Source of the DNA: a bacterium UBP2_UBA2255
GTDB lineage: Bacteria; Edwardsbacteria; AC1; EtOH8
Assembly: GCA_002347565.1 (NCBI GenBank)
Contig: DDXR01000066.1
Span: 30,565 to 54,296 of the forward strand
Length of the DNA stretch: 23,732 bases
Reading direction: 5' to 3'
Under the pieces are notes generated by a model. It had not been told where the DNA came from and made no database searches. It saw only the letters and a list, made by a program, of their open reading frames with translations. The position numbers and the translations under genes were made by a program. Positions 6,114 through 14,246 of the stretch are shown here, piece by piece. The first letter of the stretch is position 1. Each line of letters starts with the position of its first letter.

Positions 6114-7223
6114 ATGAAATTCACCATTCTCCAGGATAAACTCCTGGCCGGACTGCAGAGCCTGATCGGCGTCGTGCCAACAAAAAGCACTTTTCCCGTG
6201 CTGGCCAACGTCATGATGGAAATCAGCAAGGAGAAGCTGCGGCTGTCGGCTACCGACCTCGAGATCGCGGCGGTCACCGAGCTGGAAGCCCAAGGGGGCA
6301 AGGAGGGCGCGATCACTGTTCCGGCCAAGCAGTTGTTTGAAATCGTCAAACAGCTCCCCCACTCGCCCGTGGAGATCGCGGTGGAGGAAAACAAGATCAG
6401 CATCAAATGCGACAAGAGCAAGTTTTCGCTGGTCGGCATCGCCAAGGAGGAGTTCCCCAAGATACCGGAAATCAAGAAGGAAAAGAGCTTTAAGCTGGCG
6501 GCGGCCGCTTTCCAAAGCGCCGTCAGGAAGACCATGTTCGCGGTGTCCAACGACAGCTCTCGGCCGGCCCTTTGCGGCGCGATGTTCCAGATCAACGGCG
6601 ACAAGCTGAAGGTGGTGGCCACCGACGGGCGGCGGCTGGCGCTGTTCGAAAGCCTGATCACGCCGGTGCCCCAGAAGAGCGAACTTCTTATCCCACCCAA
6701 GGCCCTCAATCTGGTGTGCCGGATGCTGGGCACCGATGACGGGGAGATCACCGTCCGATTCGACGAGAGCTACACACAATACAGCTTCCACAACACCCAG
6801 GTGTTCGCCCGGCACATCGAGGGATCATACCCTGACTACGAGAAGGTCATTCCCTGGGATAACCAGAAAGTGCTGACCTTGGGCACGGAGCCGTTCGCTG
6901 CTGCGGTGCGACGGGTGTCGGTATTCTCGGATACGTTCACCAGTCTGATCAGGATCAGCGCCAAAAAGGACCTGGTCGAGCTGACCAGCCGCACCGCCGA
7001 CATCGGGGAAGCGTTCGAGTCACTACACGCGAAATACGGCAGCGACGCGCTGGAGATCGGATACAATGCGTCCTACCTGCTGGAGATACTCAAGAACATA
7101 GAATCCGAAGAGGTCAACCTGTACCTCAATACCGCACTGTCGGCCGGGCTGGTCAAGCCGGCAAAACAAAAGGACGAGTACACGCTGGTCTACCTGCTGA
7201 TGCCGATCCGGCTGCCGGAATAA
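6114..7223 (+). CDS. dnaN: DNA polymerase III subunit beta (sliding clamp)
   Basis: The 369-aa protein has the three repeated clamp domains. Recognisable landmarks are MKFTILQDKLLAGLQ at the start, LRLSATDLEIAA in domain 1, FKLAAAAFQSAVRKTMFAVS and LKVVATDGRRLALFE in domain 2, and the C-terminal MPIRLPE, which matches the conserved M-P-[MI]-R-[LI] end near the protein-binding cleft. The clamp encircles DNA and tethers polymerase III and repair partners. The ATG at 6114 gives the family N-terminus; the longer frame back to 5991 would cover the DnaA box and promoter. There is no clear SD. The usual recF and gyrB do not follow; a strong terminator starts 15 nt after the stop. Confidence 0.97.
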   Translation: MKFTILQDKLLAGLQSLIGVVPTKSTFPVLANVMMEISKEKLRLSATDLEIAAVTELEAQGGKEGAITVPAKQLFEIVKQLPHSPVEIAVEENKISIKCDKSKFSLVGIAKEEFPKIPEIKKEKSFKLAAAAFQSAVRKTMFAVSNDSSRPALCGAMFQINGDKLKVVATDGRRLALFESLITPVPQKSELLIPPKALNLVCRMLGTDDGEITVRFDESYTQYSFHNTQVFARHIEGSYPDYEKVIPWDNQKVLTLGTEPFAAAVRRVSVFSDTFTSLIRISAKKDLVELTSRTADIGEAFESLHAKYGSDALEIGYNASYLLEILKNIESEEVNLYLNTALSAGLVKPAKQKDEYTLVYLLMPIRLPE

Positions 7224-7237
7224 ACGAACCGACCACG

Positions 7238-7269
7238 AGAGGATGCGGCCAACACCGCATCCTCTTTTT
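7238..7269 (+). terminator. Intrinsic terminator of dnaN
   Basis: A perfect 11-bp stem AGAGGATGCGG (7238-7248) / CCGCATCCTCT (7255-7265) with a 6-nt loop is followed by TTTT. It ends the dnaN transcript and isolates it from the methyltransferase gene. Confidence 0.93.
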
Positions 7270-7287
7270 CATCTGGTCCAGTGTGCA

Positions 7288-8184
7288 ATGAACAAACACT
7301 TCTTCGCCATATACGCAACACCGGACGATCACCGGCCGCTCGCATACCGCGGGAGCACGGTTGACGGAAGATGGGTCGACGGCGAGCTGGTCGATGCGGC
7401 GGGTACAGACCGCCACCCGGTCCGGAACGGCATCCCTTCGTTCGCAACACCGGCCGAAGATTCTTGGGGCGATCGAACAGCTGTGGATCGGGAACTGACG
7501 CGCGTGGGGGGAAAGCTCGACGGGTTGATCGCCGACAACGTCCGGGCGATGCTTTCCGGATGGGGGCCTACCCACAAGCGGTACCAGTGGGCGAAACGGA
7601 TCGCCGACCACGGCGGACTGATTATGGAGATCGCCTGCGGCTGGGGCGGCGGGAATGTGCCGATGATGATGGAGATCGACCCGCAAGCCACGGTGCTGAT
7701 GAATGACCTCGGGCTCGTGGTGCTGGACGAATGGCGGAACCATCTCGCCGGCGAAAGGAAATGGCCGAACGTCGGACTGGCCCACTTCGACGCCACCAGG
7801 TGTCCCCTCCGGTCGGGCTCGATCGATTGTGTCGACAGCGCGGGCGGCATCGCGAACATCCCGGGCAGCAACCGCGCGATCAGTGAAGCGTACCGGGTGC
7901 TGAAGCATGGCGGGAAGCTGTTCATGTCGGACATTGATCTCGATCCGGATAGTTTCCGACGACTGCCGGTGCAGGTGCGCGAGGACTGGAAGCGGAGCAA
8001 CGACGATCCGGACGCCGGAAGCGGTTATCGACGGCGCCTAGAGCGTGCCGGATTTAAAATCCTGTCGCTGACGACCAGCTCGAGCACCCTGGATCACCGG
8101 GAAAGCACCATCGCGGAAATCGCCGCGAAGCACGGCCAGGTGATGGGCGTGATCGGGTACACGATCGAAGCAGTTAAGGAGTAG
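7288..8184 (+). CDS. Class I SAM-dependent methyltransferase with N-terminal Trm112-like remnant
   Basis: The 298-aa protein has a Rossmann-type methyltransferase core: motif I is IMEIACGWGGGNVP, an acidic residue follows strand 2 (VLMNDLG), and AYRVLKHGGKLFMSDIDLD is the post-motif typical of small-molecule methyltransferases. The first about 60 residues end with DRHPVRNGIPSFATP, which resembles the tail of Trm112/zinc-ribbon domains (YPVxxGIPxF) often fused to such enzymes, but no cysteines are present. The substrate is unknown. I chose ATG 7288 because an earlier in-frame ATG (7243) lies inside the dnaN terminator. No SD or clear promoter precedes 7288, so the start is the weakest part of this call. 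The Dabb gene follows after 3 nt. Confidence 0.8.
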   Translation: MNKHFFAIYATPDDHRPLAYRGSTVDGRWVDGELVDAAGTDRHPVRNGIPSFATPAEDSWGDRTAVDRELTRVGGKLDGLIADNVRAMLSGWGPTHKRYQWAKRIADHGGLIMEIACGWGGGNVPMMMEIDPQATVLMNDLGLVVLDEWRNHLAGERKWPNVGLAHFDATRCPLRSGSIDCVDSAGGIANIPGSNRAISEAYRVLKHGGKLFMSDIDLDPDSFRRLPVQVREDWKRSNDDPDAGSGYRRRLERAGFKILSLTTSSSTLDHRESTIAEIAAKHGQVMGVIGYTIEAVKE

Positions 8185-8187
8185 CCA

Positions 8188-8490
8188 ATGGTCAAGCATA
8201 TCGTCCTCTGGACAATAAAAGACACAACGGAAGGCCGCAGTAAACAGGAAAACCTGTTGCTGGCAAAACACAAGCTCGAGGCGATGGCCGGAAAGGTCCC
8301 CGGCATGACGCGCCTCGAGGTCGGCATCAATTTCCAGACGCGCGATGGCGCCTGGGACCTGGCGCTCTACTCGGAGTTCGAGTCGCAGCGGGCATTGGAG
8401 GGATACCGGTCGCATCCCGAACACCTGAAGGTCATCGAGTACCTGAGAACCGTGCGCGACCAGCGGGCCGTGGTGGACTACGAGATCTGA
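8188..8490 (+). CDS. Dabb family (stress-responsive alpha/beta-barrel) protein
   Basis: The 100-aa protein is one Dabb domain: MVKHIVLWTIKD at the N-terminus, a central LEVGINFQTRDGAWDLALYSEFES and the YRSHPEHLKVIEYLR motif. These dimeric ferredoxin-like proteins include enzymes and stress proteins, but most are uncharacterised. AAGGAG (8176-8181), lying at the end of the methyltransferase gene, is spaced 6 nt from the ATG, so the two genes form an operon with translational proximity. A strong terminator follows. Confidence 0.92.
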   Translation: MVKHIVLWTIKDTTEGRSKQENLLLAKHKLEAMAGKVPGMTRLEVGINFQTRDGAWDLALYSEFESQRALEGYRSHPEHLKVIEYLRTVRDQRAVVDYEI

Positions 8491-8527
8491 CCGCCGCCGG
8501 GCAAGAGGCGGCAAACGCATCAACGGC

Positions 8528-8559
8528 AACGCCGGGGCAGTATCCGCCCCGGCGTTTTT
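8528..8559 (+). terminator. Intrinsic terminator of the methyltransferase/Dabb unit
   Basis: The stem is AACGCCGGGGC (8528-8538) and GCCCCGGCGTT (8546-8556), with a 7-nt loop and a T-run to 8559. The next promoter's extended -10 begins two bases after the T-run. Confidence 0.93.
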
Positions 8560-8560
8560 A

Positions 8561-8569
8561 TGGTATAAT
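8561..8569 (+). promoter_or_regulatory. Extended -10 promoter of the EamA pair
   Basis: TGGTATAAT (8561-8569) is a perfect extended -10 (TGnTATAAT). The expected -35 position falls within the preceding terminator loop and stem and matches poorly, as is tolerated for extended -10 promoters. The leader to the ATG at 8605 would be about 28 nt and has no SD. Confidence 0.6.
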
Positions 8570-8604
8570 TGGGCGGTAAAACAAAACGACGATCCGCGAT
8601 GTAA

Positions 8605-9459
8605 ATGATCAAAGAGCACCACCAAGCCGACCTCTGGCTGCTGCTGGCCACGTTCTTCTGGGGTGTCACTTTCGTTGCCGTCAAGGATGCGATGAGGTAC
8701 GCGACGCCCCTGGCATTTTTGGGCGCGCGGTTCCTGCTGGCCGGTGTCCTGCTGCTGCCGTTCTATTACCGGGGGTTTGCCCGTCTGGGTTGGAGGGGCT
8801 GGCGCGATGGCGTCCTGCTGGGTGTGTTCCTGTTCGCCGGCTACGCCCTCCAGACCGCGGGGTTGGTGCACACCACCGCCACCCGCTCAGCGTTCATCAC
8901 CGGAATGGCGGTGGTGCTGGTGCCGCTGTTCTCGATCGCGATGCTCGGGAAGAGGCCCGACCGCTGGCTGGTCCTGGGGACGCTGCTGGCGGCCGGCGGC
9001 CTCTATTTTCTTTCCCGGCCGGAGGGCGGGGGCTTCAACCGCGGCGACGCGCTGACCGCGCTGTGCGCCGCCTGCTTCGCCGTGGTGATCATCATGGTCG
9101 AAGTCTACACCAAACGGCACGAGCCAATGGACATGGTGCTGGCACAGATCGCGACCACCGTTGTGCTGTGCGCCGTTCTGGCGTGGTTCCTCGAGCGGCC
9201 GCGCATCGAGTTCACCCCCAGCTTGTGGCTCGACCTGTCGGCCACCACGGTCCTGGCCACCGTCGGGTCGCTGGTCATCCAGTTCACCTATCAGCGAAAG
9301 ACCGAGGCCACGCGGGCAGCCGTGATCTATACACTGGAGCCCCTGTTTGCCGCGCTGTTCGCCTGGCTGGTCGCTGGCGACACAATGAGCGGCTGGGGCT
9401 GGATGGGTGCGGGGCTGATCTTCACCGGCATGCTGGCGTCCGAGCTGAGCAAGCGATGA
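8605..9459 (+). CDS. EamA/DMT family transporter (first of tandem pair)
   Basis: The 284-aa protein has about ten hydrophobic segments in two EamA repeats. Landmarks are FFWGVTFVAVKDAMRY in TM1, PLAFLGARFLLAGVLLLPF in TM2, the end-of-first-repeat GGLYFLSRPEGG, and AAVIYTLEPLFAALFAWLVAGD, the characteristic second-repeat motif. The family moves metabolites or drugs across the inner membrane, and this sequence does not reveal the substrate. It starts shortly after an extended -10 promoter, with no SD. Its stop overlaps the start of the next gene (ATGA), so expression of the two is coupled. Confidence 0.92.
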   Translation: MIKEHHQADLWLLLATFFWGVTFVAVKDAMRYATPLAFLGARFLLAGVLLLPFYYRGFARLGWRGWRDGVLLGVFLFAGYALQTAGLVHTTATRSAFITGMAVVLVPLFSIAMLGKRPDRWLVLGTLLAAGGLYFLSRPEGGGFNRGDALTALCAACFAVVIIMVEVYTKRHEPMDMVLAQIATTVVLCAVLAWFLERPRIEFTPSLWLDLSATTVLATVGSLVIQFTYQRKTEATRAAVIYTLEPLFAALFAWLVAGDTMSGWGWMGAGLIFTGMLASELSKR

Positions 9460-10328
9460 GGCGGGCATGGCTGTACGTGCTGATCGGCACGGTGGTGGTG
9501 GCCTGGGGCAACGCCTTCGTCTCCATCAAGTACCTGCTGGCAACGGAGCGGATGAGCGCCATCGGCCTGACCGCGATGCGCTACGTGCCGGCGGCACTGG
9601 TGTCGCTGGCCATATTGTTTTTGCACTACGGGCGGGAGCGAGTGCTGGACTGCTGGCGGCGAGAATGGCGCGGCATCATGCTGTACGGCATCACCGGCGT
9701 TTTGGGATACAACCTGGCCCTGAACTACGGCGAGACCAGGATCGCCGCCGGGACCGCCAGCCTGATCGTCGGCCTCTCGCCAATCCTGACGCTGGCGGCC
9801 GCCGGGCTGGCGCTGGGCGAGCGGATCACGCCGCGCAAGGCCGGTGGAGTCGCCCTGGCGTTCGCCGGGCTGTTCGCGGTGGTGAGGTGGGGCGCAGGCG
9901 AGGCCATTGATTTCGGTTACCTGCTGGGGATCGCGATCACCTTCGGGGCTCCGCTATCGTGGGCGCTGTACAACATCATCGGCAAGCCGGTCCTGCGGCG
10001 GGCGGACCCGACCATCGTGACCCTGTCGGCCATCGCGTGGGCCAGCCTGCCGCTGGCGCCGTTCCTGCCCATCGGGCAGCTGCCGCGGATCGGCGCGACC
10101 GGCTGGGCGGCGCTGGCCTTTCTGTCCCTCGTCTGCACCCTGTACGGGTTTCTGGTGTGGTCGTGGGCGCTGCAGCGGACAGAGGCGGCCCGGCTGGGGG
10201 CGGTGGTCTATCTGATCCCGATGGTGGCGATCGTATCGGAGATGATGGTGCTGGGGCGCGCGCCCAACGCGGGATTGCTGGCGGGCGGTGCGGTGCTGAT
10301 CGCCGGGGTGGTGCTGGCGGAGACGTGA
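9456..10328 (+). CDS. EamA/DMT family transporter (second of tandem pair)
   Basis: The 290-aa protein again has ten predicted membrane segments: VVVAWGNAFVSIKYLL (TM1), TAMRYVPAALVSLAILF, NYGETRIAAGTASLIVGLSPILTLAAAGLALGERITPRKAGGVALAFAG at the end of repeat one, and AARLGAVVYLIPMVAIVSEMMVLG in repeat two. It overlaps the previous gene by four bases (ATGA), the usual sign of translational coupling. The two are only moderately alike, so they could be a heteromeric pair or two separate pumps. A 20-bp hairpin follows. Confidence 0.92.
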   Translation: MRRAWLYVLIGTVVVAWGNAFVSIKYLLATERMSAIGLTAMRYVPAALVSLAILFLHYGRERVLDCWRREWRGIMLYGITGVLGYNLALNYGETRIAAGTASLIVGLSPILTLAAAGLALGERITPRKAGGVALAFAGLFAVVRWGAGEAIDFGYLLGIAITFGAPLSWALYNIIGKPVLRRADPTIVTLSAIAWASLPLAPFLPIGQLPRIGATGWAALAFLSLVCTLYGFLVWSWALQRTEAARLGAVVYLIPMVAIVSEMMVLGRAPNAGLLAGGAVLIAGVVLAET

Positions 10329-10342
10329 GGCGGCGGCAGCGC

Positions 10343-10386
10343 CCAACGAGAAAGCCTCCACGGTATCGTGGAGGCTTTCTCGTTGG
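10343..10386. terminator. Long bidirectional terminator between convergent genes
   Basis: A perfect 20-bp stem (10343-10362 with 10367-10386) closes on loop GTAT. The inner part, AAAGCCTCCACG / CGTGGAGGCTTT, has the A-rich/T-rich edges of a terminator usable in both directions. It separates the EamA pair from the convergent OmpA-family gene. Confidence 0.88.
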
Positions 10387-10392
10387 AATGGG

Positions 10393-12102
10393 TTATTTTT
10401 TCTTGGCCGTGTCGGGTTTCGCCGGTGCGGGCATTACCGGTGCCTTCAGGTCTTCCGGCCGTGTCGGCGGCGGCGGCGCGACGCTCTCCAGCACCGCGAT
10501 CTCGATCCGGCGGTTCTTGGCGCGGCCGGCCTTGGTTTTATTGTCGGCCACCGGTTTCGAGTCGCCGTAGCCCCGGGACACCATGCGGTCGTTCCTGACG
10601 CCCTTGTCCATCAGCCATTTCACCACGGCTGCGGCCCGGGCTTGCGACAGAACCAGGTTATTCTTGGGAGAGCCGACCTTGTCGGTGTGCCCGGCGATCT
10701 CGACGTTGATCTCGGGGTTGTCCTGCAGGACCTTGAGCAACTGGGACAGCACCGGCTCGGACTCCAGGCGGATGGTGGCCTTGCCGACGTCGAAGGTGAT
10801 GTTCTCAAAGGCGAACACCTCCTTTTTCTTGATCAGCCCGATCGACAGCTTCTGGGCCTCGCCATCCTTGATCGTGAAGGCGGCGGTCTTGTCGTGGTAG
10901 CCGTCGGCTTTTGCCAGGATATCGTACTTGCCGGGATCCAGGCTCAAAGCGAACAGGCCCTTGGCGTCGACGGCGATGGTCTGGGTCTTGGGTCCGTTGA
11001 GCACCAGGCGGGCCGCCAGCGGCGCGCCGGTCTTGTAGTCCAGCACCGAACCGGCGACCGTCCCGGGCTTGACCGGGACCGGATCGAGCGTCAGGTTCTT
11101 GACGGCCGGCGTCTTGACGTTCTGCCTGGTAACCTGGACCGTCGAGGTCTTGGCCAGGAAGCCGGCGGCCTCGACCAGCATTTGGTACGGTGCGGCGACG
11201 ACCGGGACGTTGGCGATCTGGAAATCGCCGGTGGCGGGCGAGGTCCTGGCCGTGAAGGAGCCGACCGTGACCGATGCGTCCAGGCCCTTCATCGACTTGT
11301 CGGTGATCCGTCCCTTGACCACGGCCAGGGCCGGCTTCTCCTGGCCCCGGCTGAACAGGTTCATGGCCACGCCGACGGAGCCGCGTACAATGGCGTTGTT
11401 GGTGTCCAAAGCACCGTTGGTGGCGGCCTTCTGGCCGAAGTAGTGGTAGCGTCCCTCCAAAAAGGCCGACATCCGCTGGTTGAAGGCGTACTGCAGGCCA
11501 ATGCCGCCGCCGAACACCATGTTGGTCTTGAGGTCTCCTGAAAACGCGTCCTGCAGCGTGTCGGCATCGAGTCCCTGGCTCCACGGCATGATGCCGACGC
11601 TGCCGATCAGGTAGGGCGAGAACGCGGGCTTCTTCATGATGCGGTAGAGGACGTCGACGCTGACCGGGATCACGGTGGTCGAGAACTGCGAAGCGTCGAT
11701 GGGTTCGAACGCCGCCGCCTTGGTGCCCAGCAGGCCGAGGCCGATGTCGGCTCGCACCGACAGCGACGGGCCGAAGGAGTAGCCGACCATCACGTCTCCG
11801 ACCAGGCCCACGGTCGACTGGTCAACGCCGCCAGAATGCCAGGGGGAGTCCACCAGTTTGCAGACGCCGAGCTGGCCGCCCAGCAGGATGTGGCCGCCGC
11901 CAGAGGAAACGGTCTGCGGTTTGGCCGCCGCTGGCTTCTGTTCGGCCTTCTTGTCCGCGGGCTTGGCGTCGTCCTTTTTCGCCGGCGCCGGTGCTGCGGA
12001 CGGGGCTGGCGGTGCCGGCGGCTTGGCGGTCGGCGTCTGGGCGACGGCGACGGCCGTGGTTAGCGCGAGACAGATGATGAACGCCGCGATCGTCTTGTAC
12101 AT
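10393..12102 (-). CDS. OmpA-family outer-membrane protein with regulatory-like beta-sandwich domains
   Basis: The 569-aa protein begins with a signal peptide (about 1-21). An Ala/Pro/Lys-rich linker (22-66) is followed by a likely outer-membrane beta-barrel (about 70-250, ending in alternating aromatic strands such as GRYHYFG and VGVAMNLF). Two carboxypeptidase-regulatory-like beta-sandwich repeats follow (about 257-338 and 342-425; GRITDKSMKGLDASV, GSVLDYKTGAPLAARLV). The C-terminal OmpA peptidoglycan-binding domain (about 431-540) contains GHTDKVGSPKNNLVLSQARA, with D474 and R489 as the diaminopimelate-binding pair. The end is Pro/Lys-rich. It should link the outer membrane to peptidoglycan. 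The start at 12102 follows AAAGGAG and opens directly into the signal peptide. The extra domains between barrel and OmpA domain recall some FCB-group proteins. Confidence 0.9.
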   Translation of the reverse strand: MYKTIAAFIICLALTTAVAVAQTPTAKPPAPPAPSAAPAPAKKDDAKPADKKAEQKPAAAKPQTVSSGGGHILLGGQLGVCKLVDSPWHSGGVDQSTVGLVGDVMVGYSFGPSLSVRADIGLGLLGTKAAAFEPIDASQFSTTVIPVSVDVLYRIMKKPAFSPYLIGSVGIMPWSQGLDADTLQDAFSGDLKTNMVFGGGIGLQYAFNQRMSAFLEGRYHYFGQKAATNGALDTNNAIVRGSVGVAMNLFSRGQEKPALAVVKGRITDKSMKGLDASVTVGSFTARTSPATGDFQIANVPVVAAPYQMLVEAAGFLAKTSTVQVTRQNVKTPAVKNLTLDPVPVKPGTVAGSVLDYKTGAPLAARLVLNGPKTQTIAVDAKGLFALSLDPGKYDILAKADGYHDKTAAFTIKDGEAQKLSIGLIKKKEVFAFENITFDVGKATIRLESEPVLSQLLKVLQDNPEINVEIAGHTDKVGSPKNNLVLSQARAAAVVKWLMDKGVRNDRMVSRGYGDSKPVADNKTKAGRAKNRRIEIAVLESVAPPPPTRPEDLKAPVMPAPAKPDTAKKK

Positions 12103-12161
12103 GGGGGGCTCCTTTGGGTTGAATGGGTGGAACCATGAACAGGGGGACCGGTCAAGCAATG

Positions 12162-12191
12162 ATTATACCCACGACAGGCGCATCAAGTCAA
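12162..12191 (-). promoter_or_regulatory. Promoter of the OmpA-family gene
   Basis: On the minus strand TTGACT (12191-12186), an 18-bp spacer and perfect TATAAT (12167-12162) lie about 60 bp upstream of the start codon, giving a leader of roughly 50 nt with an SD. Confidence 0.8.
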
Positions 12192-12223
12192 GAACAAAAG
12201 GAAAGAGAACGTTGCGAAGGGCG

Positions 12224-14140
12224 TCAACCCGGCCGTCTGCCGCCGGAGGCCCTGAGGTGAGTCAGCAGCAGGGCGATATCGGCCGGGCTGACGCCAGAGA
12301 TGCGCGCCGCCTGCCCCAGAGTGGCGGGGCGAGCGGCGGACAGCTTCTGGCGCGCCTCGGTCGCGATCCCTCGCACCGCGCCGTAATCGAGCGAGGGGGC
12401 GAGCCGCAGCGCTTCGAATCTCCGCAACCGTTCCGCCTGGTCCCGTTGCCGCAGGACGTAGCCGTCGTACTTGATCTCGATGGCGACGCGGTCGGCCTCC
12501 TCCGGCTCAAGCTCGGGACGGGCCTGGTCCAGCGGCAGCAGGTCGCGGTAGCCCACCTCCGGCCGGCGCAGCAGGTCGGCCAGCGATGCGGCCCCGGCCA
12601 GCGGCGGCGTCGGGATGGACGCCAGCACGCCGTTGGCGTCGTCCGGGCGCACGGTCTCGGTCCGCAGCCGGGCCACCTCCCGCGCGATGCGCCGCCGCCG
12701 CCGCTCGAAAGCTTCCCACGCGGCGTCATCCAGCAGGCCCAGGCCGCGGCCGTGCTCCATCAGGCGCTGGTCGGCGTTGTCCTGCCGCAGCAGCAGGCGG
12801 TACTCGGCGCGCGAGGTGAACATCCGGTAGGGTTCTCGGACGCCCTTGGTGACCAGGTCGTCGATCAGGACGCCGATGTAGGCCTCGTCCCGACGCAGCA
12901 CCAGCGGCGCCTCGCCGCGGCAGGCCAGCGCGGCGTTGATGCCGGCCATCAATCCCTGGGCGGCAGCCTCCTCGTAGCCCGAGGAGCCGTTGACCTGCCC
13001 GGCCAGGTACAGCCCCGGGATGTCCTTGGCCTCCAGCCAGGGATGGAGCTGATCGGGGAACACGAAGTCGTACTCGACGGCGTACCCCGGGCGGGTGATC
13101 TCGGCCCGCTCCAGTCCGGCGATCGACCGGATGAGGTCCTCCTGCACATCCTCCGGCAGCGACGAGGAAAGGCCGTTGAGATAGAGCTCGCCGCTGTCCA
13201 GGCCTTCCGGCTCGAGGAAAACCTGATGGGCACAGCGTTCGGGGAAACGAACCACCTTGTCCTCGATCGACGGGCAGTAGCGCGGTCCGATGCCGGAGAT
13301 TTTTCCGCCATACAGCGGCGAGCGGTCCAGGTTGCCGCGGATGATGTCGTGGGTCGCCCGGTTCGTCCAGGTCAGGCGGCAGGAGACCTGCGGCAACGCC
13401 GGCCAGACGCGCCGCCGCAGGTTGACCCTTCCGTCGATGATCTCGCTGACCGTGGTACGGTAAGAGAACGGCCGGGGATCCGCATCCCCGGGTTGTTCGT
13501 CCGTCCGTGCATAATCCACGCTGCGGGCGGCCACCCGCGCCGGAGTCCCCGTCTTGAGGCGGCCGATTTTTAACCCAATGTCGCTCAAAGACTTGGACAA
13601 ACCAAAACACGATTCGTCACCGGCCCTGCCTGATGGCCGCGAGTTCCCGCCGATGTGGATCAGGCCGTTGAGAAATGTTCCGGTGGCGATGACGACCACC
13701 GCCGAGCGGTATTCACGACCGCTTTCGGTGACCACTCCCGCTACCCGGCCATCGCCCAAGATCAACCGGGCCGCCATGTCTTGGCGCAGGCACAGGCGGG
13801 GGCAACTATCCAGCGCAGCCCTGGCGGCACGCGCGTACAGGGACCGGTCATTCTGTGAGCGGATTGCCTGCACGGCCGGGCCTTTGCCGGTATTGAGCAT
13901 CCGGAACTGGATGCCGGTGGCATCGGCCAACAGGCCCATCTGCCCTCCCAGGGCATCGACCTCCCTCACCAGCTGGCTTTTGCCCAGGCCGCCAATGGAT
14001 GGATTGCACGACATCCATCCGATCCGGTCCAGGTTGGATGACAAGAGCAACACCGTGCGGCCCATCCGGGCGGCGGCCAGAGCCGCCTCAATGCCGGCAT
14101 GTCCGCCGCCGATGATGATTATCTCGCGATCGGATTCCAT
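12224..14140 (-). CDS. mnmG: tRNA U34 carboxymethylaminomethyl-modification enzyme MnmG
   Basis: The 638-aa protein is full-length for MnmG/GidA, the FAD enzyme that with MnmE installs the (carboxymethyl)aminomethyl group at wobble U34 of certain tRNAs. The FAD-binding loop GGGHAG is at 11-16. Conserved cysteines are in MSCNPSIGG (C45) and in the family signature GPRYCPSIEDKVVRFP (285-300). The second signature, AGQVNGSSGYEEAAAQGLMAG, and the C-terminal helical domain that contacts MnmE are intact. ATG 14140 opens directly into the beta strand before the FAD loop; a longer frame to 14212 would enter the parS palindrome. mnmE, rsmG and parAB, frequent neighbours, are not adjacent. No obvious terminator separates it from the downstream OmpA promoter. 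Confidence 0.97.
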   Translation of the reverse strand: MESDREIIIIGGGHAGIEAALAAARMGRTVLLLSSNLDRIGWMSCNPSIGGLGKSQLVREVDALGGQMGLLADATGIQFRMLNTGKGPAVQAIRSQNDRSLYARAARAALDSCPRLCLRQDMAARLILGDGRVAGVVTESGREYRSAVVVIATGTFLNGLIHIGGNSRPSGRAGDESCFGLSKSLSDIGLKIGRLKTGTPARVAARSVDYARTDEQPGDADPRPFSYRTTVSEIIDGRVNLRRRVWPALPQVSCRLTWTNRATHDIIRGNLDRSPLYGGKISGIGPRYCPSIEDKVVRFPERCAHQVFLEPEGLDSGELYLNGLSSSLPEDVQEDLIRSIAGLERAEITRPGYAVEYDFVFPDQLHPWLEAKDIPGLYLAGQVNGSSGYEEAAAQGLMAGINAALACRGEAPLVLRRDEAYIGVLIDDLVTKGVREPYRMFTSRAEYRLLLRQDNADQRLMEHGRGLGLLDDAAWEAFERRRRRIAREVARLRTETVRPDDANGVLASIPTPPLAGAASLADLLRRPEVGYRDLLPLDQARPELEPEEADRVAIEIKYDGYVLRQRDQAERLRRFEALRLAPSLDYGAVRGIATEARQKLSAARPATLGQAARISGVSPADIALLLTHLRASGGRRPG

Positions 14141-14150
14141 TTGCTGACCA

Positions 14151-14179
14151 ATGATGGCACGGCCGGGACGAAATGACAA
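14151..14179 (-). promoter_or_regulatory. Possible mnmG promoter with very short leader
   Basis: On the minus strand TTGTCA (14179-14174), a 17-bp spacer and CATCAT (14156-14151; four of six -10 matches) lie 10 nt before ATG. No SD is present, so a leader of only a few bases is predicted. Confidence 0.45.
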
Positions 14180-14194
14180 CCGTTGGGAGCACTG

Positions 14195-14246
14195 CCGCAA
14201 TGGCCCGCCCATTGTTTCACGTGGAACAATGGGCGGGCCATTGCGG
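14195..14246. repeat. 52-bp near-perfect palindrome centred on a parS-like core
   Basis: Twenty-two-base perfect arms (14195-14216 and 14225-14246; the inner part reads GCAATGGCCCGCCCATTGTT and its complement) surround the 8-bp centre TCACGTGG, whose middle CACGTG is itself palindromic. Neither strand has a T-run after the hairpin, so it does not look like a terminator. It contains parS-like site 1. Confidence 0.9.
14213..14228. promoter_or_regulatory. parS-like ParB-binding site 1
   Basis: TGTTTCACGTGGAACA is a 16-bp inverted repeat with one mismatch. It differs by a single base from the common chromosomal parS consensus TGTTTCACGTGAAACA. ParB/Spo0J loads at such sites for origin segregation. 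Its place near dnaA and mnmG fits. Confidence 0.82.

Noticed and set aside
7243..7287. Upstream ATG for the methyltransferase
   Set aside because: It lies in the stem of the dnaN terminator, so most transcripts would end before it is translated; 7288 is preferred.
11858..13573. 571-codon plus-strand frame opposite ompA and mnmG
   Set aside because: Antisense to two well-identified genes and of low-complexity composition.
14195..14246. The 52-bp palindrome as a transcription terminator
   Set aside because: No T-run follows on either strand and the centre is a parS-like sequence, so a DNA-binding or structural role fits better.
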